Positions 45,379 through 57,400 of a stretch of 64,000 nucleotides of DNA are shown here, one piece after another. The notes under the pieces were generated by a model that was given only the letters and a program-made list of their open reading frames with translations, ran no database searches and was not told the origin of the DNA. Source of the stretch: Phialocephala subalpina. Taxonomy: Eukaryota > Ascomycota > Leotiomycetes > Helotiales > Mollisiaceae. The stretch is taken from contig FJOG01000001.1 of the NCBI GenBank assembly GCA_900073065.1, positions 3,293,662 through 3,357,661 of the forward strand, in the 5' to 3' direction. Every line of letters starts with the position of its first letter. Within the stretch, counting starts at the first letter, position 1. A program made the position numbers and the translations under genes.

Positions 45379-47163
45379 TCAACGTCCACAGCCGCCCTCA
45401 GCATCCATGTCTTCATCTTCATCCTCGTTATCGTCTCCATCTTCGCTATCACTGTCTTCAAACTTGAACAGATCACGAAGCATCTCATCCATCCTAACCT
45501 CCGCCTCCTCAACACCCATCGTTCTCCTCTGCTCCACATGCCTCAACACACTCGCCGGATTCTGGATCTGATTTTGGCACTGAATCTGAGCTTGCTGTGC
45601 TTGCATCGCCTGCTGCTGAGCCTGAGCAGCTTGTCGCTGTTCTCGAGCCTGTCGCTGTGCAACAACCTCCACAGACTCCTGCTTCGGTTTCTTCTCTTCC
45701 CATGGATTTGAATTCTTCCCAGGCATGATTCTTTCTTGCTTGTCGACGGTCTCTCCCTTGAGAACCAAGACCCATTCGACGAGATCACGTTTGTCGACTC
45801 TATTTGAGCGTCTCCACCACCTTCGCTTCTGTACTGAAGCGTGATTGATCTTCCGTCTTGGACGCTCGACGAAGCCTACGACTTCCCATTCTCGCCTGAC
45901 CTTGCTAGAGGATGTGGCGCTTTCCTTCGATTCGCAAAGTTTTTGAATCTCCCATTGTGCATCATCTGGCATTGCTAGGATGCGCTTTTTGATGTAAATC
46001 ATGTGTTGAGCTGGTGAGAGACTAGCTTGGGACTGGATTCTAAAAAGCGAGATCTCGGATGCGGAGGAAGGGAGAGGCTTGATGTAATGGGTGGCTTCTT
46101 TATGAGTGTGTGTTTTGTGGACGAGGAATGGAATGTTGAAGATGCGGGTGCTGGATTTCAAAGTACGGGTTGAGGGATTGCGGCGGAGGAGGTAGGTCTC
46201 GAATTTCGTGTCTGTAGAGACCGTATCACTAGCAACAACGTAAGCATATTATATTGAAACGGGGAAAGCGGGCAGAGAATACCTGTTTGAGACAGAATTG
46301 CATTTGTCGTTTCTTTGGAGAGTCTTCTTCTCATCGATGGTAGTTGGCATTGGAGGAGCAGATTGAACTTCGATTGCTTGCTGCGTAGCAGCTGCTTCCT
46401 GCTGTCTTCGGAGCTGGTCTTGCTCCATACTTGCTTCATATCTTGGAGGCTGGTTCTGAGCCTGCTGCTGTTGAGCTTGTTGGTTCATCATCGCGGCTTG
46501 CATTTGCATTTGCATTGCTCGCTGGATATTTCTCTGTCTCTCGACCTCAGTTTGGTCTGCGAATGGATTTGCTCCATTTTCCAGTGCCTTCAATCGAGGA
46601 GAGTAGTCTCTCCAGACTCCAACGAGTCGCTCAGCAATAAGTCCTAGTCTGTTTCGGAGACCTTGATACTCTATTTCTTCCTCCTGATTTCTCATGTCGA
46701 GAGAGCGGAGTCCATACCAATTGACAGCGTCAATCAAAACCCTGACCCTATATTTCTCGACATACAACCTACTTCTTAAGCTTGCAGCCTTGGCCTCGTT
46801 GCCATTAATCAAAATCCAAGCATTGCGGGGAAGTCGCACGAGGCCCACATCGTTAGGTTGGAAAACCTTACTTCGTTTCGCGTCCTCCACTTTCCCATTT
46901 AATTGTGAGATCGCATACAAGATATCCTGAGCAAGAGGATTCAGGAATGAATGAGTCGTTGAAAATTCGAGTTCTGGAAATCGATCGATGGCCGTTTGCA
47001 GTGAGGAGAGAAGAGTTGAAGCAACTGCTATGACGGAAATGAGTTCCTCCAAAGGTTCGATCGGATGCGGCAGCGTTGATAAATAAGAAGTCGATCGTGA
47101 TATACACTGAGTTGCAACATTCATGACGGCGAGGAGGTCCGTTGGAGACATTGTTAACGACAT
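45379..47163 (-). CDS. uncharacterised protein with Gln-rich and acidic C-terminal regions
   Basis: Exon 1 is 47163-46283 and exon 2 is 46228-45379, joined across a 54-bp intron (GTATTC ... TGCTAG, phase 2), giving 576 residues. Using the more downstream CTACAG acceptor would break the frame, so the TGCTAG acceptor is preferred. The N-terminal 200 residues are helical (SPTDLLAVMNVATQCISRS, LEELISVIAVASTLLSSLQ) and resemble helical domains seen in fungal signalling proteins, though I cannot assign one. Residues 230-270 are Gln-rich (MQAAMMNQQAQQQQAQNQ). Exon 2 carries a region with FNIPFLVHKTHTHK and WVLVLKGE, a second Gln/Ala-rich run, and an acidic tail (DEMLRDLFKFEDSDSEDGDD). No catalytic motif or signal peptide. 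Probably nuclear or cytoplasmic. Confidence 0.75.
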
Positions 47164-48130
47164 CTTGATTTGAAGCAATTGAACGCAGAACAATTGATCG
47201 CAAAGCTAAAAGAAAGATTGTATTGAAAGTAAGAAGAGAAGACTGGAAACAGAAGTCCGCACCCATTTATGGCATGCGGTATTTGAAAGGCTGAAAGTGG
47301 TCATGACCTCTTGCTATTTTCTACTCGGTGAGCTGCAGCCTCGTGAACATTGCGAGTAGGGCAACTCGACCCAACAAAAAGCGTCCACATGAATTCCCCA
47401 CAAAGTCTTCCGGTGATTCAGGAGGGGGGGATTTCCGCCCTACATTACCGGCTGGCTAACGCGGTGTCTATTTGCAGCGGGTGTCATGTCTATCTATCGA
47501 GATGCCCTTTCTGCGGCTGGAGAGGGCCTCATTGCGAAACGACTCACATTTGAAAACATGGCAAATAAGCTTATAAACCATGTAAATTGTGGCGTCATTC
47601 AGGGCGTGCTAGGCAGCGGTACAGCGATTTATACCCATTTAACACGTAGCGTTCGTGCGATTGGTGTCACTCGAGAAAGAGGGCATTCACCGATGCCAAA
47701 TTCGGTGATTGGCTTGTGCTGACGGGCCCGTGATACCCACAGCCTTGGCAACCTGATGCGTAGCCGAGAGGGCATTCGATTTGGCGCAATGCCCCAAACA
47801 CGTGCCGCATATCTAAAGAAAGTGTGAAACTCGAAGGACTCTGTTATGAGAATGAAAAACCTGGGGGTTGTCTACATTTTCTCTATGTCGTTGAGTCGTG
47901 AAATCTTCACATGTGCCCTGGACCTTCCCAGCCCCAAAAGCACGCCCAGCCGCACGCTCCCGCCCGAAACGCATCCCGCAGCCCCTTTGACTCCTGCCCG
48001 TCTAAACTTTTCGCAAAAGAAATTAATAGCTTGTGGGTGTTTACCCTAGCGAGCCCCTTTTGCCTGCCATCTGGTTTGAACCTCAGCTCCAAAACATCCT
48101 TCTAAGTTATCTTCAGCTCCAACCGCCTTC
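47164..48130. other. intergenic, no certain gene
   Basis: Includes the promoter side of the gene ending at 47163. A plus-strand ORF at 47350-47553 has CSGCHVYLSRCPFCGWRGPHC, a suggestive CxxC pair, but no start context, homologue I recognise or splice partner. A C/G-rich patch lies at 47930-48000. Confidence 0.45.
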
Positions 48131-51100
48131 CTAAGTCGGTTTAAGAGCTTGCCAGCTCAATCCTCCCGATCCTTCATCACCCCCTAATAAGTCCATTGTC
48201 GGCCGACGTGGGGGAAGCTTCGGCTTTGGTCCTTCATCCTCCGCAACATCGGAATTTCCATTGACTGTAGAAGCTCCCGGTCTTCTAGGTTGTGGAGGAG
48301 GTGGTGGTGTTGCGGTATTTCTCTTGTCCTCAATCTCTCGCTTTATGAAGTCTGCATCGATCCCAAGACCTCTTGGAGCAGTTGTGCGTCGAGGAGGAGG
48401 AGCAAAGCCGGTATGGTCTATTGTGGTTGTTCGTGGAGCTTGTGCTGGTATCGCTTTTCGTACTGGTGTCGCAGATATCGTGGATAAGGTAGGAGAGGGT
48501 GTCAAGGAGGGAGAAGCTGTGAGATGCACAGGCTTTTTCGCGACGGGGGGAGGAGCTTTCTTCGAAGACGAACTGGTTGTCGTTGAGGTGGAGAGTCGGC
48601 GTTCGTTTGGTCTTGTCGGAAATGCTGGTCTGGGAGTCGGCAGATCATCCTGCAGTGATGCTTGAGAAATGTTTCTCGTCAGTTCTGACACAGAGGAGGT
48701 AAAGGGAGGTGGGAATTTTCCGGTGCCATTTGTAGCACCAGCTGTCGACGGTCGAGGATTTGGTGGAGGTTGTGTAGTAGTGATTTTTCTCGATCCGCGA
48801 GGAGGTGGTGGTCGAGGTACCGTCACCCAGTCAGGTTCATCAGTAATACTGTAAGGATTCGAAGGTCGACTCGGATTAGGAATTAAGCCGTCCTGTGGGG
48901 GTTTGATAGCTGAACGTGCTGGCTGACCACCATCAAGCCACCATTTACGCTTGTCAGAACTGGCAGGCGGTAGACCCGGTTCAATGGAGTCATAGCCGAT
49001 AAGGTCCTCATCATCAGAGTCATCATGCTGATTGCTGGCAGATGTATTACCAATATCAAGTTGACGTCTCTCGTAAATTTGGCGACTGAGCAGTTCTCGA
49101 CGAGCCTCATCGACAATACTCACCGTGCATTGGAAGGTCGCATACACCGGGCGATGGTCAGAGAAGCGGAGTGGTGCGGTGTTGTAATTGATTTGCCTAA
49201 GATTGGTGCCTTTGCGAAGTATGCGATCTGTCCAGGCAGGTATCCGCGCCTTCTCTCTGCATGATGTTAGCAACCGTCTTGGCCGTGGATCTAGACTACA
49301 TACGATGTGTCATATTCATCGGTTCCCAAGTCGAACTTGTATGTAGGATTGAACGTGATGCGTGATTCAGAATAGTAGGGAAAGGTAAGTCCGGCGACCA
49401 TTTGAAGGTTCAACTGCATTTGGTCAGCAAGTGGGGAGACAAAAGGCTTAGCGAAACTTGCTTGATCGTTCTCATATAGAGTCTCTAGGTCGCTATTCTT
49501 GATAAGCTGTTTGACTTTGTCTGCACCAAGTCCTATTCGGTAGTTGAAGTCACCCATCCAAATGACAGTGTCTAGGCAGAGGTCAGCAGGTCGCAGGAAG
49601 GCAGAATAGGCTGCACTCACCATGACCGTCAATACCTCGATTCCTCTGGAACCTCAAACCATGGTGTATTGTGGTGTAGTCTCTATTCCTCTCTTCATAA
49701 TTCGCGAAGCCAGCAGCAAGATGTGCTGTTACGAAACATATTTGAGTATTCGCATAGTCCATCCGAATCGCTACAGCTCCCTTGTTTCCCGCCATGCCCG
49801 ACATTCCAGTCTTCTTTACAGCGCCCTCAACATTCTTGATGTTCCGCAGAGAGGATGCCTTCACGAATATGCACAGGGCGGCACCGACCAGCTGTCCGCT
49901 ACGCAAAAGGACATAGTGTTCTCTGCCTGCTGCTCGCGCATGCCTATTGAGAGTTTTACGAACCGCTCTTTCCCATGCCTGTTTTCGAGTTGGGTCACTG
50001 TTCATGATCTGCTGGGGACTGAGCTCGACAATTTCTTGGAAGCCTACAGCCACGATTTCAGGGTGCTGCTGAGATGGGTTGACGCCTGGGAACAGCCAGT
50101 CCGACAAGTCCTGATCAACTCCCTCTGTACGACCGTTCAAGTTGAAGGATCCGCACCATCTGCCACGATTAGAATTTAGACCAACTGGAAGAGATACAAG
50201 GACACTCACATATTTATTGGCTCAGATGCCTGGAACTCTGAGCTGAGCTTGGCCAATTCAGCTTGAACATAGTCATTCATGGGGTCAAAAAGGTGAACTG
50301 GCACTTGCCCCATCATTCGTCCGAGCAGAACATCAATAGTGTTCTGACGGCCCTTGTCAGCAAAGTTATTGATGTATAGACGAGTCGCACTCTTCCTAGC
50401 ATCTGCGATCGCGCCAGCGAGTGACATCTTGCCATGTCTTGTGAAGCTTGACTTCAGTGCTCCCGTACCAGCATATATCCTAGACAATGCGTCTCCATTA
50501 TCGGCCCATAGACTCGAATGTCGCATCCAAAAATCCGAAGCAGCTCGTTCGTTTCGATGGAAAAGGAAAGATTCCATGGCCATCTGAGATATGATAGTCT
50601 GAATGAGATTGGTCCTGTCGAGACAGTCGAGGCAATTGGTTCGGAAGACTCCTTCTTGTTGCAACACCACGACATTTCGTCGACGCGGATTCTCTTGAGT
50701 GTCCTCGTTCGGATCTTCAATATCTTCTGACATGTAGTATGCAAATCCATCGGCAGATTTCTCGATAATCCTGCGAATAAGGGAGGCAGCTTCATAGCCG
50801 TTCGGCCCTTTCGTCTCGGCATGGAAATCAAACTCGGTATCTCGCAGTAATTGATGGTCTTTCGAGCCCTTCTCGTCTTGACGATTTAGTGCAGAATGTC
50901 TGATACCATAGCGATACAGATTGGTCAACTCGGCTTCACCTGGCTTCGTCTCACTGAGAAGGTTCACAATGTGAACAGCACCATAATTTTGCTCTAGCTC
51001 TGCGAAATGCTTGTCGAAAGCTGGTTGGGTGCCCTCGGCTGATCGAGTGATGGTTATCTTCTGTTGTCCTGGAATCAGCCCAGCAGCCTGCTCCCAGAAA

Positions 51101-52170
51101 ACAGGAACTGATCCTCTGATTTGCGCATAAGAGAAGCATATCCCTGCCGGTTTCTCATTGCTTGCAGGATCTGCTTGCCCGGCTGCAGTCGGACTCCAAA
51201 ATATCGTTTCTGATTCCACAAAATTGGCTACATTGCCATCATCGTCAATACCGCGACTGTTGAACCTCGTCCCAGCTCTTCTGGAAGATAGCCTAGATAT
51301 CAGCGTGAGAGTCGCGGGAAGGCCAGTTCTTGTTGTGTGTAGAGGATTCGAAGAGACGGGTATAGTAATCGTCAGAGCAAAGCCACGGATGGCTGAAGTG
51401 AGGATCCGAGATTTGTCCAACGCTTCTCTCTCATGTGCCACAAGCCGCGAACGAAATTTGACCAGAGGGCTGATCATATATGAATTCCATAGAAAGGACT
51501 CGTCGAGGTTGTCTATATCGAAGGTAGAGGATCCTGTAGATCTACAAAGAGTCAACGTGGTTCATGAACGTAAGGATGAGTGTCCGTACCTGTCCTGGAG
51601 TCTGTTCGTAAGATCAAAATCGGTGCTGTAGTAGAAGCTGCCATTGCCTAGCAATTTCTGCAGTTCCAAACACGGGTGTTCAATACCCTCTCTTCGATTG
51701 AGTCCAGATCCATAATCTTGTCCCTCCGTGGAATATGGATCCAAATGATCACTTAATGTATTGTCGAACTCGTTGCTGTTCAGACAATGAAACTCCACCC
51801 CGAATATCTTCTCCACCGTTTCCCCAGGACGGACATTGGCGACCTTTGTAGCTCCTGTAACCACGCAGAGAAACACATCGTTATTGAGAGTGATCAACCC
51901 GAGCGTTCCATGGACAGGCAGCGGACTGAGGGTTCGATATTCGCTCAAGTCAACGGAATCGACGGCCGAGAACTCGACCATGCACTTCGGCGCCGCTGCC
52001 CCATCTGCCAATGTCCGTACTTGCGTCGACTGTAAGGATGTAAGAGATCCATTTCCATTGCGTGAGTCTTCATTCGCGGACGGAGTATGGCGGAATATTA
52101 GGGCATGTGAAGGTGTCACAAGAGCAATCGATCGCTGCGGATACTCGCGCAGCAGGACGCGAATAGACAT
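48131..52170 (-). CDS. syj1: synaptojanin-type inositol polyphosphate 5-phosphatase (Sac1 + 5-phosphatase)
   Basis: Five exons join in frame: 52170-51590, 51541-50210, 50159-49621, 49571-49304, 49256-48131. The product is 1281 residues. Introns are 47-50 bp. Residues 1-600 form a Sac domain with the catalytic C-x5-R loop RTNCLDCLDRTN near residue 497, which dephosphorylates PI3P, PI4P and PI(3,5)P2. From residue 638 comes the 5-phosphatase: WCGSFNLNGRTEG, WMGDFNYRIG near 823, PAWTDRILRKG near 912 and FSDHRPVYATF near 932, all in expected order. It removes the 5-phosphate of PI(4,5)P2. The last 320 residues are Pro/Ser-rich, as in yeast Inp52/Inp53, where the tail binds endocytic SH3 partners. 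The expected role is at the plasma membrane, early endosome and trans-Golgi. Intact, with all catalytic residues present. Confidence 0.95.
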
Positions 52171-52922
52171 GTTTTAGGTATTATGGATGACTTGGGGTAG
52201 ATACAAAGGTTTCGTAGCATCTTGCAATACGTCGTTGGCGAGAAACATGCTGTGTTCAAATCGAGGCTCTGTTCGCGAATTCGTGTCTCTAAGTGCAGCA
52301 CCGTCATCGTGAAATCGGCAGAATTGGGCGGTGAGATAACCCTAGTCACGGGATCAGCTTTCACGTGGAAGAAACCAATATTAAAAAGCTCAAGAAGTGT
52401 TTACGGACGATGCAATGTTCTTTCCGCTACTGTATCATTCATCGATTGTTTCATTCTCAAAAGTGAACTTTAGGGACCTTTAGAGCTCGAAGTATTAGAA
52501 TCAGATTCTCAGTTACTTTTGAAATGACTACACTTTCACTTTCTATTCAAAGACTGTAGGAATTTATAGTAGGGCCAAAGCCTCATTCATATTTCTAATG
52601 ATATTACTTTACGGGGTTCATGATAGATGCACAACACTCTCCCGCCCGTTCCGTTACCGTTCCCCTTGATCATTACCCCAGGATACAACACCCTCATCTT
52701 TTATCCGCCTAGGAGCAGATGCATCCAATGCCGCTCTACCACAACGCCAGCTATGCCCAATCGATTCGTTTCACCATTCAATGCACCAAGCTCCCAAACC
52801 CGCTGTATTTTTGTGTTCATAACTCCATTCAACTCCAGACCCAAAATTGGACAGAAACGCTAAAACGCAATCAATGCTCAAGCTCCAAATTGGAGCTCGC
52901 TTCAAAACAGAAAGAAACAGGT
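52171..52922. other. intergenic, promoter of synaptojanin and 3' flank of the kinase
   Basis: No supported frame. ORFs at 52222-52473 and 52627-53090 (plus) have no domain content and partly overlap the kinase antisense. Confidence 0.5.
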
Positions 52923-55678
52923 CTAGCAGTATCTATCGAAATTCTCGACGATCAATCGCTCGATGTCCGCTACCTTATATGGCTTGGCAAGGAAGCTCTC
53001 CATCCCAGCCGCTTTCGCCCTTTCGGCAGACTCGCCGGTGACATCAGCTGTGACAGCGATCACTTTCGTGCTGTGGCCGTTTACGCGTGAAAGGTCGACA
53101 ATCTTGCGTGTTGCTTCGTAGCCGTCCATGTTTGGCATCCAGATATCCATCAGTACCGCGGTGAACCTCTCTGCTGGTGGCTTGGAGAGGGATGCTTCGA
53201 ATACTTTAACGGCTTCAAGACCATCGAATGTGACAGTGATGTTTGCGTTGCTGTAGCCGAGTTTGTTGAGAGATCCGACGGCGACGTTGCGATTGATGGC
53301 GTTATCTTCGGCAATGAGAATGTTTAACGGATACTCAACGGCTAGTTTCGGGTTGAATGACTGCCGTTTGCGAGCAGCTTGCTTGGGGGGATTTGATCGA
53401 GTAGGCAAGGTCGACGTTGATGCGTCCAAGGTTTTGTCGCTAGAGATGGCGGGCTCCGACCACGATCGACATAATGGGTGGCAATAGGTAGGCGGAGGAG
53501 ATGCTCCTACGAGAGCTGTATCTGTAGGACCTACTTCCAATGTGGAGATAGGTAGCCTGATCAGGAACTCGGATCCCTTCGAAGGACCTTCGGTGTCCGA
53601 TCGCTCCAGAGTAACATCACCACCCAAGTTCTTTCGCACCTGTGCCTTGGCATTAAACAAGCTGAGCCCGAGTCCATCCCTTGAGCGACTAATGGACGAG
53701 TCCTGTTGGAAATGGGGTTTGAACAGATTTGACTTCGACTCTTCTGATATACCACATCCTGTGTCAACAACCCAAATCTCCACAACCTGAGGGCCCCTGG
53801 AAATCTTCACAGTGATCCTAATGCTACCATGCTCCGTGAACTTGATCGCGTTGTCGACAAGCTTCTGCAACGCAAACTGGAGATGTTGCTCCTCAGTGAT
53901 GATAACCTCGGGAACATCGGATTCGATTTCGAGGTAAATTGTTCTATCTTGTACTTCACCCCTGGAACCAATAGTTTTGACATCGATCTTCTCGCCCAAA
54001 TCCGTCTCATTGTGCACTTCGCTAGTGGGATGGCCATTTCGTAGCGCTTCGTTGACAAGGCTTCGCAGGAAGTCTCTCGTGATAATACGTCGTAGAGTCG
54101 AACTCGAAAAGGCCGGAGACAGTAATGGGCTGCACCTCGGCTCACTCTCTGTGACGGATACCTCCGAAGGAGGCTTTGTTGAAGGCGCAGTTTCAGTGAT
54201 TGAGATTGCAGGCCCATCAGTGATGATCCCATCTGGATAGTAAGTTCGTAAATTTTCGGCCTCGGCCATCGTGAACATCCTTTTCATGGGTGGGCCAGGG
54301 CAGAAGTCAAGTTCGTTTGAACGCTCACGCTTTCTCGACATCGGAGGTGACTGCCTCTCGGATTCCAGGCTGGGTGTAACCATCCCCTTGATAATATCAA
54401 CATCGTTGGGAGTTAGTGGAGTTTCTGGCATCTGCATGTTCATATCATAAGCATGGACGACATTATCAGCAGCCTCTACGGCTCGTCTTGAACTGTCTGC
54501 ACGGGATTAGCACGTGTGTTGGTATCTTTAATGTGGATGGACATACCCTGCACGACCTCAATGTGGTTCTTGAGATCTTTGAAAACAGTCCGCACATGAT
54601 CGCTTGGCTGATTGGCGATGGCATCGAGAACCGTTGAATACATGATATCCAACATACCGACAACACCTTGCATTGGAGTTCTCAGCTCATGTGATAGGCT
54701 TCGAGCATAGGGTTTCAGTGATTGAGATGCTGTGATGGCTGATAAAGGAATGACCTTGGCTGGAGTCGAGTGAGGTGATGCACTGTCTTTGGCGAAGCCT
54801 CTCCCTTCCAAGATACGCTGCAAAATCATGTCCTCCAGTGAGTGCAAGAACATCTCGATGAATGGCCATCCCAACTTTCTCTTGGTTGCACCTTCTGAAG
54901 ACCATATCATGCCGAAGTGAGCGAAACATTTCCCTTCATGAAACAGTGGCAGGCCAATGAAGGCCTCCGATTGCTTCCACGGCATTGGATTCGGATTATT
55001 CGGTGTGAAATTTGTCAGCTTCTCTGGCACGATGAAAATCTTGTCGTGCCTCATGTGGGCACATGGGGTTCCATAGGCGTGGTATCGATAGTCTCGATAC
55101 ATTTCCTTGACATCGATACCATTGTTGATGTAGAATGCGACTCCCATCAGACATGACCCTGGCTCGCCCAGCTCTGGCATCTCTACTGCACTATCTTGAT
55201 CGTCCACCAGCATCCGTTTGGCAACAAATCCACACTGTGATCCTGTAATGTCACACATCTCTTCCATCAGTATGCCCCAGAAATCGTGTGTCGATGCCTC
55301 CCTAAGCTTTGATTTTAGATTCACAAGACGCTCAGAAGCATTGCTCTCCAGTGAGGGAAAGTATTGCCGTAGAACATCCTTGAATCCATTATCACCGCCG
55401 TGTAGTATAGCATTTCCTGCGAAGTCCGGTAAACATAGAGTATTTCGATCAAGAAGGTCGTCGTGCTCAGGTGTCTCCCCGGCAGATGTTGTATCCATCT
55501 CCTCCACCCCAACCGCCCTCGATGGGCTTGGGCTCTTTATTTCACCAGCAAAACGTACTCGTGCTCGTTGTCGTAAAGGTTTATAAGTTCGAGGACCACA
55601 AGGCCTGGATTCGAATGCGTCAGGGTGTTGTTGCAGTATTTCGTGCATCCCACAGTCCATAGAAATTGAGGCCGTCAT
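52923..55678 (-). CDS. GAF-type hybrid histidine kinase
   Basis: Exon 1 is 55678-54547 and exon 2 is 54496-52923, joined across a 50-bp intron (GTATGT, branch GCTAATC, acceptor GTGCAG; phase 1), giving 901 residues. Residues 95-300 look like a GAF-type sensor (DFWGILMEEMCDITGSQCGF, FIGLPLFHEGKCFAHFGMIW). The dimerisation/phosphoacceptor helix has SLSHELRTPMQGV with His330. The ATPase part has the N box LVDNAIKFTEHG, G1 VVDTGCGISEE and G2 DGLGLSLF. The C-terminal receiver has LIAEDNAINRNV, the phospho-Asp in AVLMDIWMPNMDG near 833 and the Lys in FLAKPYK. It should pass phosphate His-Asp and then through a phosphotransfer protein to response regulators. There is no membrane segment, so it is a cytosolic sensor. 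The ligand is unknown. A long insertion between H box and ATPase domain is Ser/Pro-rich. An upstream exon remains possible. Confidence 0.93.
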
Positions 55679-57400
55679 TGGAAAGGCATGCGGTTCTGAT
55701 GATCGGCACTCCCAGCCGTATTATCAGAATGATTAAGTCAGTTGTCGTTGCACAGCAGTGTTGTGCTGCTGGCAAAAGAAATATCGAAAAGAGACTCGTC
55801 AGGCTGTATCGAGATACTGTTTGTTGAAACTTTGAAGGGCCCAGTCCGCCGGGTCGACGGTTCCACTATTGGGTCTTCAAAAGAATTGGATCGTGAATTA
55901 CCGACAGAGAGGTCTCGATGTGATAGGAAGGAAATTGCAAGGTCGAGATGTGAACGAACAAGGTCGTGAGAGGAGTTCTCCCCGTGGTAAAGTTGGGGGC
56001 TTTCCAGAGTCCGGTCTGGCCGTATGGACGTAAAAGAATGTGACACCGAACACCAAGGCATAAGGTTCAGGCTTCTACTAGTCTGGTGTGAAGTGTGCTC
56101 TCTGGGGCTTTGTTGTGAGAGGTTCTGCCGCCGCATAGCTCCCCGGGTTGTTGGAGATCTGGACCACAGCTTCGGCGGTCTATTGCTCGCTAGGCTTGGC
56201 GGGCGAAGGCTGGGCCGGGCCTGAGAGGAATAAGGGCCGTGGGATCTTTTAGGGGCTCCTCGCACGGTAAAGCGCTCTCTTTTCAGAGGTGGGTTTGATC
56301 GATCCACATCACACTTAACCAGAAACAATGGCAGATCAACGGGATCATCGATCCCTAGTCAGAAGCTGGACCGGAGAGGAAGTGGGCGGAGGTGGATGCA
56401 GCACTGCCAGTGCACGAATCAGCAGGGCTGTACGGGTCGCTGCAGGTGCGGTGGGTGCAATTCCTAGCGCGCATCTCGATCCCTGGAGATCTAGAACCAG
56501 TTCCACTGTCGTGTTTCCTCTTTTCCAGGAGCCGAAAGTTCTGAGCCGGCCTGGACCTCGAGACTTGACACTTGCACTTAGCACTCTTCGTGGCGCCCTT
56601 GCCGTACGAACCAAGCACCTCCCCCGTTCCAGAATTCGGCCACTATTGCTGACACCCGCAGTAGAAATCATCACCTCCTCCGTCATTCCCAGGGACCGGA
56701 CTGATGAGCAACCATGCTTAAATGCTTCCGTCGGCCTGGATGAAGCGCTCAAGAATGCACCAACGTCCCAGCGAGGTGTTCCTGCCAAGTTGTTGGAGGT
56801 GTATCACGTCTCTGTGATAAGAGAACCCTCCATGGCCCGCATGTTAGATGGGAATTCCACGACATCCGAACACAGAGATGAGTATGTACAGCGTTTGCCA
56901 ACTACAGTAGCTTCCTCCGCACCCTTTTCTTTGAAATCCCATCGCCGATTATGCATCACGACCACGCTAGTCAGGCCATATTCCCCTCAGTATTCCAGGT
57001 TCGTACCAAGCATTATTATCTCGTCCTCGGTCCAGACAAAAAGTACACAAACGGCTATTTCAATCTGATATCAACCGCTTCGATGATAGGTTCCTGCATG
57101 CCAAAACTGGACAGCCTAAAGCACAAAGGCTTGAGACATGCTTGGCGCTGTGGTGGGGAAAAATGGTGATTTCTTCTGTTCGCTTCTGAGGAACCTCCTC
57201 GTCCTAAGAGAGTTTCGTTCATTGGCAGCAAGCCTCTCAAAACGGTCTTCGAAGTCGAGAGCGGCTCGAGGTAAGCCATAAGCACCGGAATCTTCACATT
57301 TCCGTGCTTCGTTCAGCGCCTCGTCGGAAAGAACGGCAGAGTAGTGGAACTTGCTCAATAGTTGCAGCAACGCGTAGTGGAATCACCCCGTCCCAGCAGC
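55679..57400. other. uncertain region with long overlapping ORFs
   Basis: A minus-strand ORF at 55738-56328 (196 residues, Ser/Arg/Pro-rich) ends 60 bp upstream of the kinase start and could be 5' leader, a missed kinase exon or a separate gene. A plus-strand ORF at 56328-57068 (246 residues, Arg/Ser-rich) starts where it ends. Another plus frame at 56951-57169 reads TKHYYLVLGPDKKYTNGYFN. Coding potential is not decisive on either strand and no domain is recognised. Confidence 0.3.

Noticed and set aside
46229..46320. Frameshift in the 576-residue gene
   Set aside because: The phase conflict disappears when the TGCTAG acceptor ending at 46229 is used instead of CTACAG at about 46212. The joined sequence NSDTVSTDTKFE then reads cleanly.
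47350..47553. Possible zinc-ribbon protein (CxxC pairs)
   Set aside because: Isolated 67-residue frame without partner exons, start context or family match.
48261..48665. Gly/Val-rich plus-strand ORF
   Set aside because: Antisense of the Pro/Ser-rich tail of the synaptojanin-type gene, where such shadows are expected.
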